Part shown: one piece after another, positions 45,714 through 52,646 of the stretch
Layout: every line of letters begins with the position of its first letter
How positions within the stretch are numbered: position 1 is the stretch's first letter
DNA from: Bacillus sp. RAR_GA_16
Lineage (GTDB): Bacteria; Bacillota; Bacilli; Bacillales; Guptibacillaceae
DNA length: 64,000 nucleotides
NCBI RefSeq assembly: GCF_020165985.1
Contig: NZ_JAIUKZ010000011.1
Coordinates: 124,001 to 188,000, forward strand
Direction of reading: 5' to 3'
Made by a program: the position numbers and the translations under genes
Notes under the pieces: generated by a model
The model's database searches: none
The model's input: the letters and a program-made list of their open reading frames with translations, nothing else
What the model was told of the DNA's origin: nothing

Positions 45714-46706
45714 TTATACTAATTCAACTGGACGATTCTGCTTAATTGATTCATAGCAAGCTTCAATCGCTTTTAAGTTATTGACTGTTGCTTCCCCTGA
45801 ATAAGAAGGAATTTCGTTATGCTCCACGCAGTGTGCAAAATGTTCTACCATAAGCGTATACTGTTCGCCTTCAGCGTTTTCTTCTCTCACTTCACCTTCA
45901 CTATTTTTCACTTGGATTACGCCTTTTGCTCCTGCCGCATCCGGTCGATAGGCGTACGGAACGCTTATGCTTCCTTTTGTACCAAGAATCTCATAAGAAT
46001 TACTCATCTGCCGCTCGAAACTACAATCAAATGAAGCCGTAACACCATTTGCGAATGTAAAAATACCTGCAGCCGAGAGATCAACTCCTCCATTTTCCGG
46101 AATGGCTGCCTCCGCGTAAACTTTAAGGGGCTCATTGCCAATGATAAAACGAGACGAGTGAATGCAGTAGCAACCCACATCCCAGATGCTTCCACCACCT
46201 AGCTCACTGCTGAGACGAATATTATCAGGGCGATCCCCGAGATAAAAAGAAAAGTTCGCTCGCATATGTTTTACCTCACCAATTTCACCTGAAGCGATGA
46301 CCTCCCTTACAAGATCGTGCTGAGGGTGAAATTGATACATAAAGGCTTCCATAAACACAACGCTATTTTCTTCACATGCTTCCACCATCTCCATGGCGTC
46401 ACGAGCTGTTATAGCTGCTGGTTTTTCACACAGAACATGCTTTCCTTTCTTTGCGGCTGCGATCGTCCATTTTTTGTGAAGGGTATTTGGTAGCGGAATA
46501 TAAACCGCATCAATTGAATCATCCTCCAACATCGCTTCATAGCTATCATGATAATGTTGAATGCCCATTTCTTCTGCAAATTCTTTAGCTTTCCCACTTT
46601 CACTAGCTACACTAACGACTTCAGCGCCCTTTGCATTTTGAATAGCTGGGATAACAGCTTTTCTAGCAATATTTGCAGTTCCCATAATTCCAAATCTTAA
46701 TCCCAT
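45714..46706 (-). CDS. Gfo/Idh/MocA-family NAD(P)-dependent oxidoreductase
   Basis: This 330-residue protein has a Rossmann fold at the N-terminus (FGIMGTANIARK), the VYIPLPNTLH and CEKPAA motifs with the likely catalytic Lys of EKP, and a C-terminal GFO/IDH domain (LGGGSIWDVGCYCIHSSRF). It acts on a sugar or inositol-like substrate that cannot be told. ATG 46706 is preceded by GAAGGGA at 10 nt; the upstream in-frame GTG has poor spacing. It has no obvious operon partner. Confidence 0.92.
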   Translation of the reverse strand: MGLRFGIMGTANIARKAVIPAIQNAKGAEVVSVASESGKAKEFAEEMGIQHYHDSYEAMLEDDSIDAVYIPLPNTLHKKWTIAAAKKGKHVLCEKPAAITARDAMEMVEACEENSVVFMEAFMYQFHPQHDLVREVIASGEIGEVKHMRANFSFYLGDRPDNIRLSSELGGGSIWDVGCYCIHSSRFIIGNEPLKVYAEAAIPENGGVDLSAAGIFTFANGVTASFDCSFERQMSNSYEILGTKGSISVPYAYRPDAAGAKGVIQVKNSEGEVREENAEGEQYTLMVEHFAHCVEHNEIPSYSGEATVNNLKAIEACYESIKQNRPVELV

Positions 46707-46850
46707 TTTAAGCACTTCCCTTCAAATCATTCTCTATTCGTTTACAACGCATTCTCTCTTGCTTACCTTTCCTTCTACCCCCAACGGTTAAGGTCATAAA
46801 CCGAAACATTAAGTAATCCCTTTAATCCCCCCCTTTGATTATAAGGAAAA

Positions 46851-46884
46851 CAAGAGCCGCTCTCAGATTTGAGGGCGGCTCTTT
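46851..46884 (-). terminator. terminator after the 95-residue gene
   Basis: AAGAGCCGC and its complement (one mismatch) flank a CTCAGATTTGAG region; A- and T-runs lie on both sides. Confidence 0.87.
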
Positions 46885-46887
46885 TCA

Positions 46888-47175
46888 TTAATCAACAAAC
46901 CTTCGAATCACTTCAATGAGTTCTGGACGAATATGTTTCTCCAAATCTTTGATTTGAGATTGATTGCGATATTTTCTTTCAATGATATCGCGTTGTTTAC
47001 TATTTTCAAGCATCCAGTGCAACCATTTCTGATCAGCTGTTTCAGTGAAAGATTCATCATCCTCATATTTCCCATGCAAATCTTTTAGCAGTTGACCCAT
47101 ATTTTTTTCAGGGTGCTCATTCCAATACGTTCTTAACGCATCACAAAGAATTTCGATTTCTTTTTTTTCGTGCAA
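46888..47175 (-). CDS. small soluble protein, weakly YihD/DUF1040-like
   Basis: This 95-residue charged, helical protein has a TTG start at 47175 with AAGGATG 7 nt upstream. Its N-terminal half (ALRTYWNEHPEKNMGQLLKDL) resembles the YihD/DUF1040 family (length about 90), but I give this only as a weak match. No signal peptide or membrane segment was seen. It is a single-gene unit with its own terminator. The function is unknown. Confidence 0.7.
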   Translation of the reverse strand: MHEKKEIEILCDALRTYWNEHPEKNMGQLLKDLHGKYEDDESFTETADQKWLHWMLENSKQRDIIERKYRNQSQIKDLEKHIRPELIEVIRRFVD

Positions 47176-47265
47176 TTCATCACATCCTTATCTATAACAA
47201 TTTACTTTTATATGAACGACTGCTACCTTGAAGTCAACGAATAAGGTATGCCATTTTTTATTATC

Positions 47266-47312
47266 ATAACACAAAACCACCTCTCATTTTGTGAGAGGTG
47301 GTTTTGTGTTAT
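47266..47312 (-). terminator. very long perfect hairpin after the lytB-like gene
   Basis: A 20-bp perfect stem with a 7-nt loop (arms 47266-47285 and 47293-47312) contains a GAGAGGTGG core followed by TTTTGTGTT on the minus strand. Confidence 0.92.
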
Positions 47313-47318
47313 TTCATG

Positions 47319-48320
47319 TTATTCCGAAAGTTTATTGACCGTTTCTTCCACTGGTTTACTAATGGCTGCCTCGCCACCTAGGAAGTAATATTCTCTGCTC
47401 ATTGAATCCTTAACATACTGTTCAGCTTCTCCAGAAAGGGCGCTTTGTTTCGTTAAAATAACAGGAGCACCCATTGCAGCGGCATATGGAGACCCTGGGA
47501 GAGCATCAATAAATACATCTCCATTCGCGAAAAAGACACTTTTGTTTTCAAAATCAAAGGTTTCAGCGATTTTCACACTTGTTTCATAACGATTACTTCC
47601 CGCAATGCGCTTCACTGTTGAAATGCCATCTAGATTATCCTCAACCACACTAGATACTGCATTTTCTCCTCCAATGATTGTAGCCGTAACTGGCTTTACA
47701 GTATTCATGTAAGTTGATGTAGCTTCGCTTAATTTCTTACTATTCGTTAATAAAATGGGAATTTCCTTAGAAGCCGCGTATGGCGCGATTGAAAGCGCAT
47801 CAGGTGAAGTATCGTCTCCAGTTGTCACAATGACCTGATTGCTATTTCCAACTTCTTTAGCAACGGCAATCGATGTTTCATAACGATTAGCACCGCTTAT
47901 TCTTTCAATATCAGAAATGTAACCTTTTGTGGAAAGTTGGTTAACTACTTTCTCAGAAATGGCAGATGGTCCACCAAGGATATAAATTTTCTTAGGTTGC
48001 AAACGATTCAATTCTACTTCCACACTAGCTGGAAGCTCTTCACTCTTCGTTAGAAGTAATGGTGCATTGTACTTTTTAGCTAGAACGCTACCTGTAAGAG
48101 CATCGACAGATAGGTCCCCTCTACCGAGTACAACGACATCTGAAGATTCCTTCCATCCGTTTTGAGAGATTGCTACGCTCGTTTCATAGCGATTGGTACC
48201 AGCAAGCCTTGTAATGACGCTTGATTCCGTTGATTCTTTGACTAGATTCTGTTCCTGAGTAATAGAATGATAGAATTTGATCAAAGTTGCGTCCCTCTTT
48301 CGACTGCTGATATGCTCCAT
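47319..48320 (-). CDS. lytB: CWB2-repeat C-terminal part of the lytB-like gene (shifted frame)
   Basis: This open frame carries three to four CWB2 repeats (AGTNRYETSVAIS, SGANRYETSIAVA, AGSNRYETSVKIA) and ends EETVNKLSE. It overlaps the SpoIID frame by 137 bp but has no ribosome site at its ATG, and its first roughly 25 codons are a shadow of the SpoIID domain. It is therefore almost certainly the C-terminal half of the gene that begins at 49557, reached by skipping one base between about 48184 and 48320. CWB2 repeats bind anionic wall polymer in other Firmicutes. Confidence 0.85.
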   Translation of the reverse strand: MEHISSRKRDATLIKFYHSITQEQNLVKESTESSVITRLAGTNRYETSVAISQNGWKESSDVVVLGRGDLSVDALTGSVLAKKYNAPLLLTKSEELPASVEVELNRLQPKKIYILGGPSAISEKVVNQLSTKGYISDIERISGANRYETSIAVAKEVGNSNQVIVTTGDDTSPDALSIAPYAASKEIPILLTNSKKLSEATSTYMNTVKPVTATIIGGENAVSSVVEDNLDGISTVKRIAGSNRYETSVKIAETFDFENKSVFFANGDVFIDALPGSPYAAAMGAPVILTKQSALSGEAEQYVKDSMSREYYFLGGEAAISKPVEETVNKLSE

Positions 48321-49557
48321 ACTGGCTCATCCCAATTCCATGTCCAAAACCACTTCCAGAAACGACGAAGGACCCCTTCGTATCTTTAATTTCTTTTACA
48401 TAAGGGCTTTTCATAATTGTTGTACCAATCATAAATCGAATATTGTAAGAAGTATCTTCAATTTTCATTGTATTCGTTTTGATTTCCCCATTTGAATCTT
48501 TCACAAAACCGTCTTTGTTTTTTAAAAAGTAGTCGAACTCAACACTGCCTTTTAATACTTGATCCGATTGAAATGGTGGTACAGTAAAATCAAGCTTCTT
48601 AATTTGCGTGATTTTTATGTCATCCGTTGACTTCATTTTTCCTTTTGCCACAAGCCATGATTTCATATTTTTAATTTCTGTTACATTTGAACTCAATTCT
48701 GATACTTGAGACCACCATGCTTCAGGCTTCTTGAGGTCTAATCCCTCTAAATCAATTTGCTGTTTTCCAAGACTGTAATCCCAATAGTCGTAGCTCGTAA
48801 TCATCCTTTCATCGTAAGGATCAACTTTTGTCTGCAAGTATGGAATCCAGCTACTCCCCCAAGAATTTGTATTTGACATCACCATTCCACCATTTGTGGA
48901 AGAATAATAGGCACCTATGTACTTGCCATCAAACATTAATGTTTTTCCTGCTGTTGCGTCAACGGCTTCATTCGTCGTTTGAAACCAGTCATATCCTTTG
49001 TACACTTGACTGGACTGGCTATCCGTTAAAGAATTTTTCCGAGGTAATGCAAAGGTTCTTGCGGCAATCGCCTGTGCTTTTAGAGCCTCCATGCCACCGT
49101 TTGTTCCCCAATAAGCCGGCATTTCACTAGGCACAACACCTTTTAAGTATTCTTCCATGGATAACGTATTAACCGGTCGTATGTACTTCCCTTCAACCGT
49201 AAATTTCATTTCACCAAGGTATTTCTTATTACCGATTGCAACGAAGCTATCCATGGCATTCGTGATTGTTGGCACAAGTGTCATTGAACTTCCAAAGTTC
49301 TTAAGCTTCGTGTTGCCTCGATAGAGAACCACATCAGAAGACTCAGCTTTTACACTATACTCATCTACTTGAGAACTTTCAATTTTAATTTCACTACCTT
49401 GAATTTGATAACTTCCTGTTACATTAAACGTTAAAGCCGTCGTATCTTTCACATAGTTTACTAGTTTGACAGTGACGGTTTCCCCCGCTGCCTGGACCCC
49501 CTGCATCGATAAAGAAAATGCTAAAATGCCAACTAAAAGTGACGTCAAAAGTTTCAA
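48184..49557 (-). CDS. lytB: LytB-like SpoIID-domain protein, N-terminal part
   Basis: The start is TTG at 49557, with AGGGGG 7 nt upstream. A signal peptide (1-23, GVQAAG) leads to a SpoIID domain (about 95-435; MEEYLKGVVPSEMP, ALKAQAIAARTFAL, STNGGMVMSNT, and FGHGIGMSQYGAY). SpoIID proteins are lytic transglycosylases that cut glycan strands without peptides, and B. subtilis LytB stimulates amidase LytC. After FYYSGTE this frame runs into non-family sequence and stops, whereas the +1 frame continues into CWB2 repeats. One extra base near 48250-48280 (or a real mutation) is the simplest reading. Confidence 0.88.
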   Translation of the reverse strand: MKLLTSLLVGILAFSLSMQGVQAAGETVTVKLVNYVKDTTALTFNVTGSYQIQGSEIKIESSQVDEYSVKAESSDVVLYRGNTKLKNFGSSMTLVPTITNAMDSFVAIGNKKYLGEMKFTVEGKYIRPVNTLSMEEYLKGVVPSEMPAYWGTNGGMEALKAQAIAARTFALPRKNSLTDSQSSQVYKGYDWFQTTNEAVDATAGKTLMFDGKYIGAYYSSTNGGMVMSNTNSWGSSWIPYLQTKVDPYDERMITSYDYWDYSLGKQQIDLEGLDLKKPEAWWSQVSELSSNVTEIKNMKSWLVAKGKMKSTDDIKITQIKKLDFTVPPFQSDQVLKGSVEFDYFLKNKDGFVKDSNGEIKTNTMKIEDTSYNIRFMIGTTIMKSPYVKEIKDTKGSFVVSGSGFGHGIGMSQYGAYQQSKEGRNFDQILSFYYSGTESSQRINGIKRHYKACWYQSL

Positions 49558-49742
49558 ATCTTTTCCCCCTAAGATTTTTTAAGAAAATATTAGTTTTATT
49601 CTCCCTTTTTAACACTTTAGCATAAATTTTACATTAAAATAGGCGGGAAATGACGAATATTACAAAAATAACATAGAATACCTATTAAAGGTGTCGAATC
49701 CATAGGATATTTTTACTATAAAAGTACTAAGGGAATCATTAC

Positions 49743-49771
49743 AAAAAGCTCCCGCTATGCGAGAGCTTTTC
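49743..49771 (-). terminator. terminator overlapping the VanZ-like gene end
   Basis: AAAAGCTC...GAGCTTTT forms an imperfect stem around GCTATGC that covers the last codons and stop of the 49755 gene. Confidence 0.75.
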
Positions 49772-50240
49772 GTAATCGACATATATACCACAGTTTCATA
49801 AGTAAGATACTATGTAGGCACCCAGTTAAATCAACAAATATGTCTGTAATGAGCGGGGTCCGATTTGGCAAAAACGCTTGAACAAATTCGTCTGTTACAG
49901 CAAAGATGCTAACCATCAGTAACACCAACAGTGTCCGAAAAAAAGAGTCGCTCGCTTTAACTAGTTGAAATAAGAATATCGTTAAAAAGCTGTATACAAA
50001 AAAGTGACCAAGTTTTCGAATGACAAAATGCGCGAACCCATTTTCGCCATTGTTTAGTAAACTCACTGTTAAGGAACCATAATGAAGTTCCCTTGATTCG
50101 ATCATTTGTGCAATGCCTTTCACAATAATTGGAGCGGGCTCATGGCCAAATAACGTAAGGGATGCCATACAAGACAGAACAAATCCAATGCCAAGCCAGC
50201 ATTGGATGCTGACAAGTACAATTGTACGAGAAACTTGCAC
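49755..50240 (-). CDS. VanZ-like membrane protein
   Basis: This 161-residue protein has about four membrane segments (about 8-28, 75-95, 105-122, 135-155). The VanZ-type motifs RKLGHFFVYSFL (about 74-85) and TDEFVQAFLPNRTPLITDIFVDLTG are present. The GTG start at 50240 has GGAGG 8 nt upstream. VanZ-family proteins give low-level teicoplanin resistance in some species and may act on wall lipid precursors; the normal function is unclear. A second VanZ-like gene lies at 54153. Confidence 0.88.
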   Translation of the reverse strand: MQVSRTIVLVSIQCWLGIGFVLSCMASLTLFGHEPAPIIVKGIAQMIESRELHYGSLTVSLLNNGENGFAHFVIRKLGHFFVYSFLTIFLFQLVKASDSFFRTLLVLLMVSIFAVTDEFVQAFLPNRTPLITDIFVDLTGCLHSILLMKLWYICRLRKALA

Positions 50241-50292
50241 AAGGTTCGCCTCCTATTCAAGCACATTACAGTGTAGCCTAAATGGAAGTTGC

Positions 50293-50748
50293 TTATACAG
50301 TCGATTCAGCCATCTTCTTTAACTCGTTAGCTCTCTTTTCTAATAGATTTTTCATATATCTTTTTAGAAAGCATACGTTGGCCAGATTGCCGAGAATTCC
50401 AAATGGCGCTTCATATGCAAATTGATCGACCATTAACGTTACGCCACCTAAATCTTCAAAGCGATGGGTATGAACGAACGACTTAAATGCGCCTTTTGTC
50501 ATTTCGTCAATAAACCAATCGGGTTCACTCATTCCTGTAATCTCAGCTGTGAGACGTTGCTTGATCCCAAAGTGCGTGGCTTCCCATGTAACTGTATCTC
50601 CTGCCTGCATCAAGCCTTCTGTTACTCCATCAATTGCTTTTTCCTTTGTTTGTTCTGTACTTTTCATATGTGCATCAACATTTCTAGCATAATCAAAACA
50701 CGTTTGTATAGGGGCATCAATGAGCGTTTCTAAATAAATCACAGGCAT
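50293..50748 (-). CDS. SRPBCC-family (START-like) protein
   Basis: This 151-residue protein has the SRPBCC-type start (VIYLETLIDAPIQTCFDYARN) and a beta-rich fold with central VTWEATHFGIKQRL and a long C-terminal helix. It resembles YesR/CoxG-type ligand-binding proteins. The ligand is unknown. No signal peptide is seen. Confidence 0.8.
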   Translation of the reverse strand: MPVIYLETLIDAPIQTCFDYARNVDAHMKSTEQTKEKAIDGVTEGLMQAGDTVTWEATHFGIKQRLTAEITGMSEPDWFIDEMTKGAFKSFVHTHRFEDLGGVTLMVDQFAYEAPFGILGNLANVCFLKRYMKNLLEKRANELKKMAESTV

Positions 50749-50971
50749 TCCAATTGCCTCCCTCCAACTTTCGACCTGGTTTAATGCCTAATTTATTGAA
50801 AAAAAGTAGTTCATAACGATTATTTCTTAAAAATCGACATATTACCCTAAATTCTTTTCACTCTTCAACCGATAATAGAGAAAAGGGTGTAACGTCTTCA
50901 TCTTACCAGCAGGAAAAAGAAAACGATAATAGAGGACTCTCAGAAGAAGAACACCTGAAGAAATTCAAGTT
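50749..50971. other. intergenic region without recognised features
   Basis: About 220 bp between the SRPBCC gene and the terminator at 50972. I found no coding frame with a ribosome site. It presumably holds the SRPBCC promoter. Confidence 0.5.
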
Positions 50972-51006
50972 CAAAAAAAGTGCAAGGAAAAGAGGCTTTT
51001 CCTTGC
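50972..51006 (-). terminator. terminator of the 36-residue gene
   Basis: CAAGGAAAAG, a 3-nt loop and CTTTTCCTTG are followed on the minus strand by CACTTTTTTT. Confidence 0.9.
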
Positions 51007-51062
51007 TATGCCTTTGTTACTATTTTAGGGATGCATGGCGGTTCTATAAAGGAGAGTAAGAA

Positions 51063-51173
51063 TTAACTTTCTTTTTTTGGCGATCGTTTGACAGCTTCTG
51101 GGTTAGGGATACTCTCTTTAGGAGTTTGATTATTGGTTAATGCAGCATGAGATTGTGCTTTGCGCTTTTTCAT
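51063..51173 (-). CDS. 36-residue basic protein, possibly a small spore protein
   Basis: This short gene has AAAGGAGG about 10 nt before ATG 51173, and a strong terminator about 55 nt after the stop, so it looks real. The product is very basic and hydrophilic (MKKRKAQSHAALTNN... ending RSPKKES), without a membrane segment. Such size and composition recall minor small acid-soluble spore proteins, but I could not assign it to a known Ssp family. Confidence 0.72.
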   Translation of the reverse strand: MKKRKAQSHAALTNNQTPKESIPNPEAVKRSPKKES

Positions 51174-51278
51174 TTAAGACCAACCTCCTTTCTCTCTCTA
51201 TTCTTTTCCATCACCATTTTTTCATGCATTCCCTTTGTTCAAATAGAGAAACGCGCCTGCACACGACTTAAACGACTG

Positions 51279-51344
51279 ATATTGGGAAACTTCATTTACA
51301 AACTCTTAATAATGCAAAGCATATTATCAGCATTTTCCCAATAT
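51279..51344. repeat. long-spaced inverted repeat, locus B
   Basis: ATATTGGGAAA (51279-51289) and TTTCCCAATAT (51334-51344) are inverted arms. The core 8-mers TTGGGAAA and TTTCCCAA are exactly 44 nt apart, the same gap as at 43276-43337. The right arm overlaps the -35 region of the likely riboswitch promoter. Confidence 0.65.
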
Positions 51345-51370
51345 ACACGTAAAAGAGAATAGGTTATAAT
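51342..51370 (+). promoter_or_regulatory. likely promoter of the riboswitch transcript
   Basis: TATACA (51342-51347), a 17-nt spacer and a perfect TATAAT (51365-51370) lie about 70 nt before the riboswitch. The -35 overlaps the right arm of the inverted repeat. Confidence 0.5.
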
Positions 51371-51440
51371 TAGAATTGAAGTCATTTTTCGACAATTTTT
51401 ACTTTTGGCACCGCTTAACTATTATGATAAATGCTTTAAA

Positions 51441-51537
51441 TCGTACGAGAATGGCAAAATCACTGAAAAGTGATGACGCAAAGCTATAGGGACTTCACGG
51501 ACTGTTCATCCGACAGTCAGCCAGCTGCCGAATACGG
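51441..51537 (+). ncRNA. cyclic-di-GMP-I (GEMM-I) riboswitch
   Basis: The sequence follows the GEMM-I pattern: GGCAAA, a P2 hairpin (ATCAC-TGAAAA-GTGAT with a GNRA-type loop), then GACGCAAAGC, a second (P3) hairpin built on GGACTGT/ACAGTC, and AGCCAGCTGCCG. A short outer stem (CGTA with TACG) closes it. CCTCC at 51538-51542 could pair with the AGGGGGAG ribosome site of the 45-residue gene, suggesting translation control rather than a terminator. It should sense the second messenger c-di-GMP. Confidence 0.85.
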
Positions 51538-51579
51538 CCTCCACTGCGATTGTAGCAAGAACCAGGGGGAGAATTACTT

Positions 51580-51717
51580 ATGAAAGAATCGTGGCTAACA
51601 CCTGAAGAAATTCAATATCGCAGACAGCGTAAGGAGAAAATGATTTATCTTTTGCTACCCGTGTCTGCTATTCTGATTGGGGCGGCTATTGCCTTTTTAA
51701 CGCAAATGACCTACTAA
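51580..51717 (+). CDS. 45-residue single-span membrane protein under c-di-GMP riboswitch
   Basis: This short gene has AGGGGGAG 8 nt before ATG 51580 and its own terminator. The product is a basic, hydrophilic N-terminal half (TPEEIQYRRQRKEK, about 7-20) followed by one hydrophobic span (about 22-42, LLLPVSAILIGAAIAFL). I recognise no known family. It is the only gene in its unit, so the riboswitch probably exists to control this peptide. It could sit in the inner membrane with the basic part in the cytoplasm. Confidence 0.85.
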   Translation: MKESWLTPEEIQYRRQRKEKMIYLLLPVSAILIGAAIAFLTQMTY

Positions 51718-51721
51718 TTAA

Positions 51722-51757
51722 TAAAGAAGGGAACGATATCGTTCTCTTCTTTTTTAT
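51722..51757 (+). terminator. terminator of the 45-residue gene
   Basis: AAAGAAG-G-GAACGATATCGTTC-T-CTTCTTTTTT forms a near-perfect stem with a T-run, just after the stop. Confidence 0.92.
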
Positions 51758-51799
51758 TATAAAAAGACGATGTTACCTTGCTGGTTTCTCAAATGAACC

Positions 51800-51832
51800 A
51801 AAAAAAAGATAACCATCAACAGGTTATCTACT
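51800..51832 (-). terminator. terminator overlapping the end of the 51824 gene
   Basis: GATAACC and its complement form a stem (51808-51829) containing the stop codon, followed by TTTTTTTT on the minus strand. Confidence 0.87.
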
Positions 51833-52240
51833 TCTTGTTCTCTTATTTGAATTTGGTTTATGTAATTTTTTCACACCCATAACAAGAAGCCGAATGGTTA
51901 AATAGACGAGAAACAATACGACAAATCCTTGCAATCCAACTACCGCATCGGCAAATTCCATATTTCCTCTGCCGGTGATTTTCTGTTGAATCTCAATAGC
52001 AAAGACAATCACGAGCAATACGGTTATCGTATAGATGAAAGAAATAGCTGTGATGCTCCATTTTGAGAGCAATCGAAATAAAAATTGGACGACCACAAAT
52101 CCACCCATTCCCATTATACCAATGACCCAGAAATGGAGTTCCTTATCAGTGATCGAAAAACCTAAACCGTACATAACCGCGATAACGATATCATGAAGCT
52201 CATTAACAATCGCCACTATTAATTTAATAAACTCTCCCAT
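51824..52240 (-). CDS. four-span membrane protein of unknown function
   Basis: This 138-residue protein has about four hydrophobic segments (about 5-25, 38-58, 65-85, 100-120) and a basic Ser/Arg-rich tail. ATG 52240 is chosen because AAAGG lies 8 nt upstream; the frame stays open to 52267. I do not recognise the family. It is a single-gene unit. Confidence 0.75.
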   Translation of the reverse strand: MGEFIKLIVAIVNELHDIVIAVMYGLGFSITDKELHFWVIGIMGMGGFVVVQFLFRLLSKWSITAISFIYTITVLLVIVFAIEIQQKITGRGNMEFADAVVGLQGFVVLFLVYLTIRLLVMGVKKLHKPNSNKRTRSR

Positions 52241-52325
52241 ATCACAATCCTTTTCGAGCAACTTCACTCTAGTCTATTCAAGAACTAGTGATATGCCTCA
52301 TTTTATTCAAAATTTGTTTTGTACC

Positions 52326-52481
52326 TTATTTATTTTTAATTACCTTTGCACTGTAAAGATACTCCTCATCATTTGCAGGTATTTTTGTAAGATCTTTACC
52401 ACAATAAGGACAAATCCACTCTCCTTGATAATTACTGCTGTATGAAGGCTTTTGACATTTGTCACACGTTTTTTCTACCAT
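52326..52481 (-). CDS. 51-residue zinc-ribbon protein
   Basis: This short gene has GGAGTG 5 nt before ATG 52481. The product contains two Cys pairs, CDKC (about 6-9) and CPYC (about 24-27), an obvious zinc ribbon, and a Lys-rich C-terminus. Similar tiny zinc-ribbon proteins are common in Bacillaceae; the function is unknown. Confidence 0.8.
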   Translation of the reverse strand: MVEKTCDKCQKPSYSSNYQGEWICPYCGKDLTKIPANDEEYLYSAKVIKNK

Positions 52482-52646
52482 CTTTTCACTCCATTCATTC
52501 GCATTCTCAGAAATGCAAGTGGACCTTTTCTAAGCGTTCTAACAAACATATTTTACCAGAGTGGATGAGTTTTTCAAGTATTAATATTCTGAAATTGAGA
52601 CATTATTCACAAAAAAAATACGACAAGCAGCGTTTGCTGTATCGCA

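Noticed and set aside
47266-47312. Long perfect hairpin as a mobile-element end or attachment site
   Set aside because: It lies right after the lytB-like stop with a terminator-like core; no transposase or target duplication is visible.
47319-48320. Stand-alone CWB2 protein starting at 48320
   Set aside because: No ribosome site at that ATG and its first codons are a shadow of the SpoIID frame; it is the C-terminal half of the same gene.
51147-51362. Plus-strand 71-codon frame
   Set aside because: No ribosome site; it overlaps the 36-residue gene on the other strand and covers promoter repeats.
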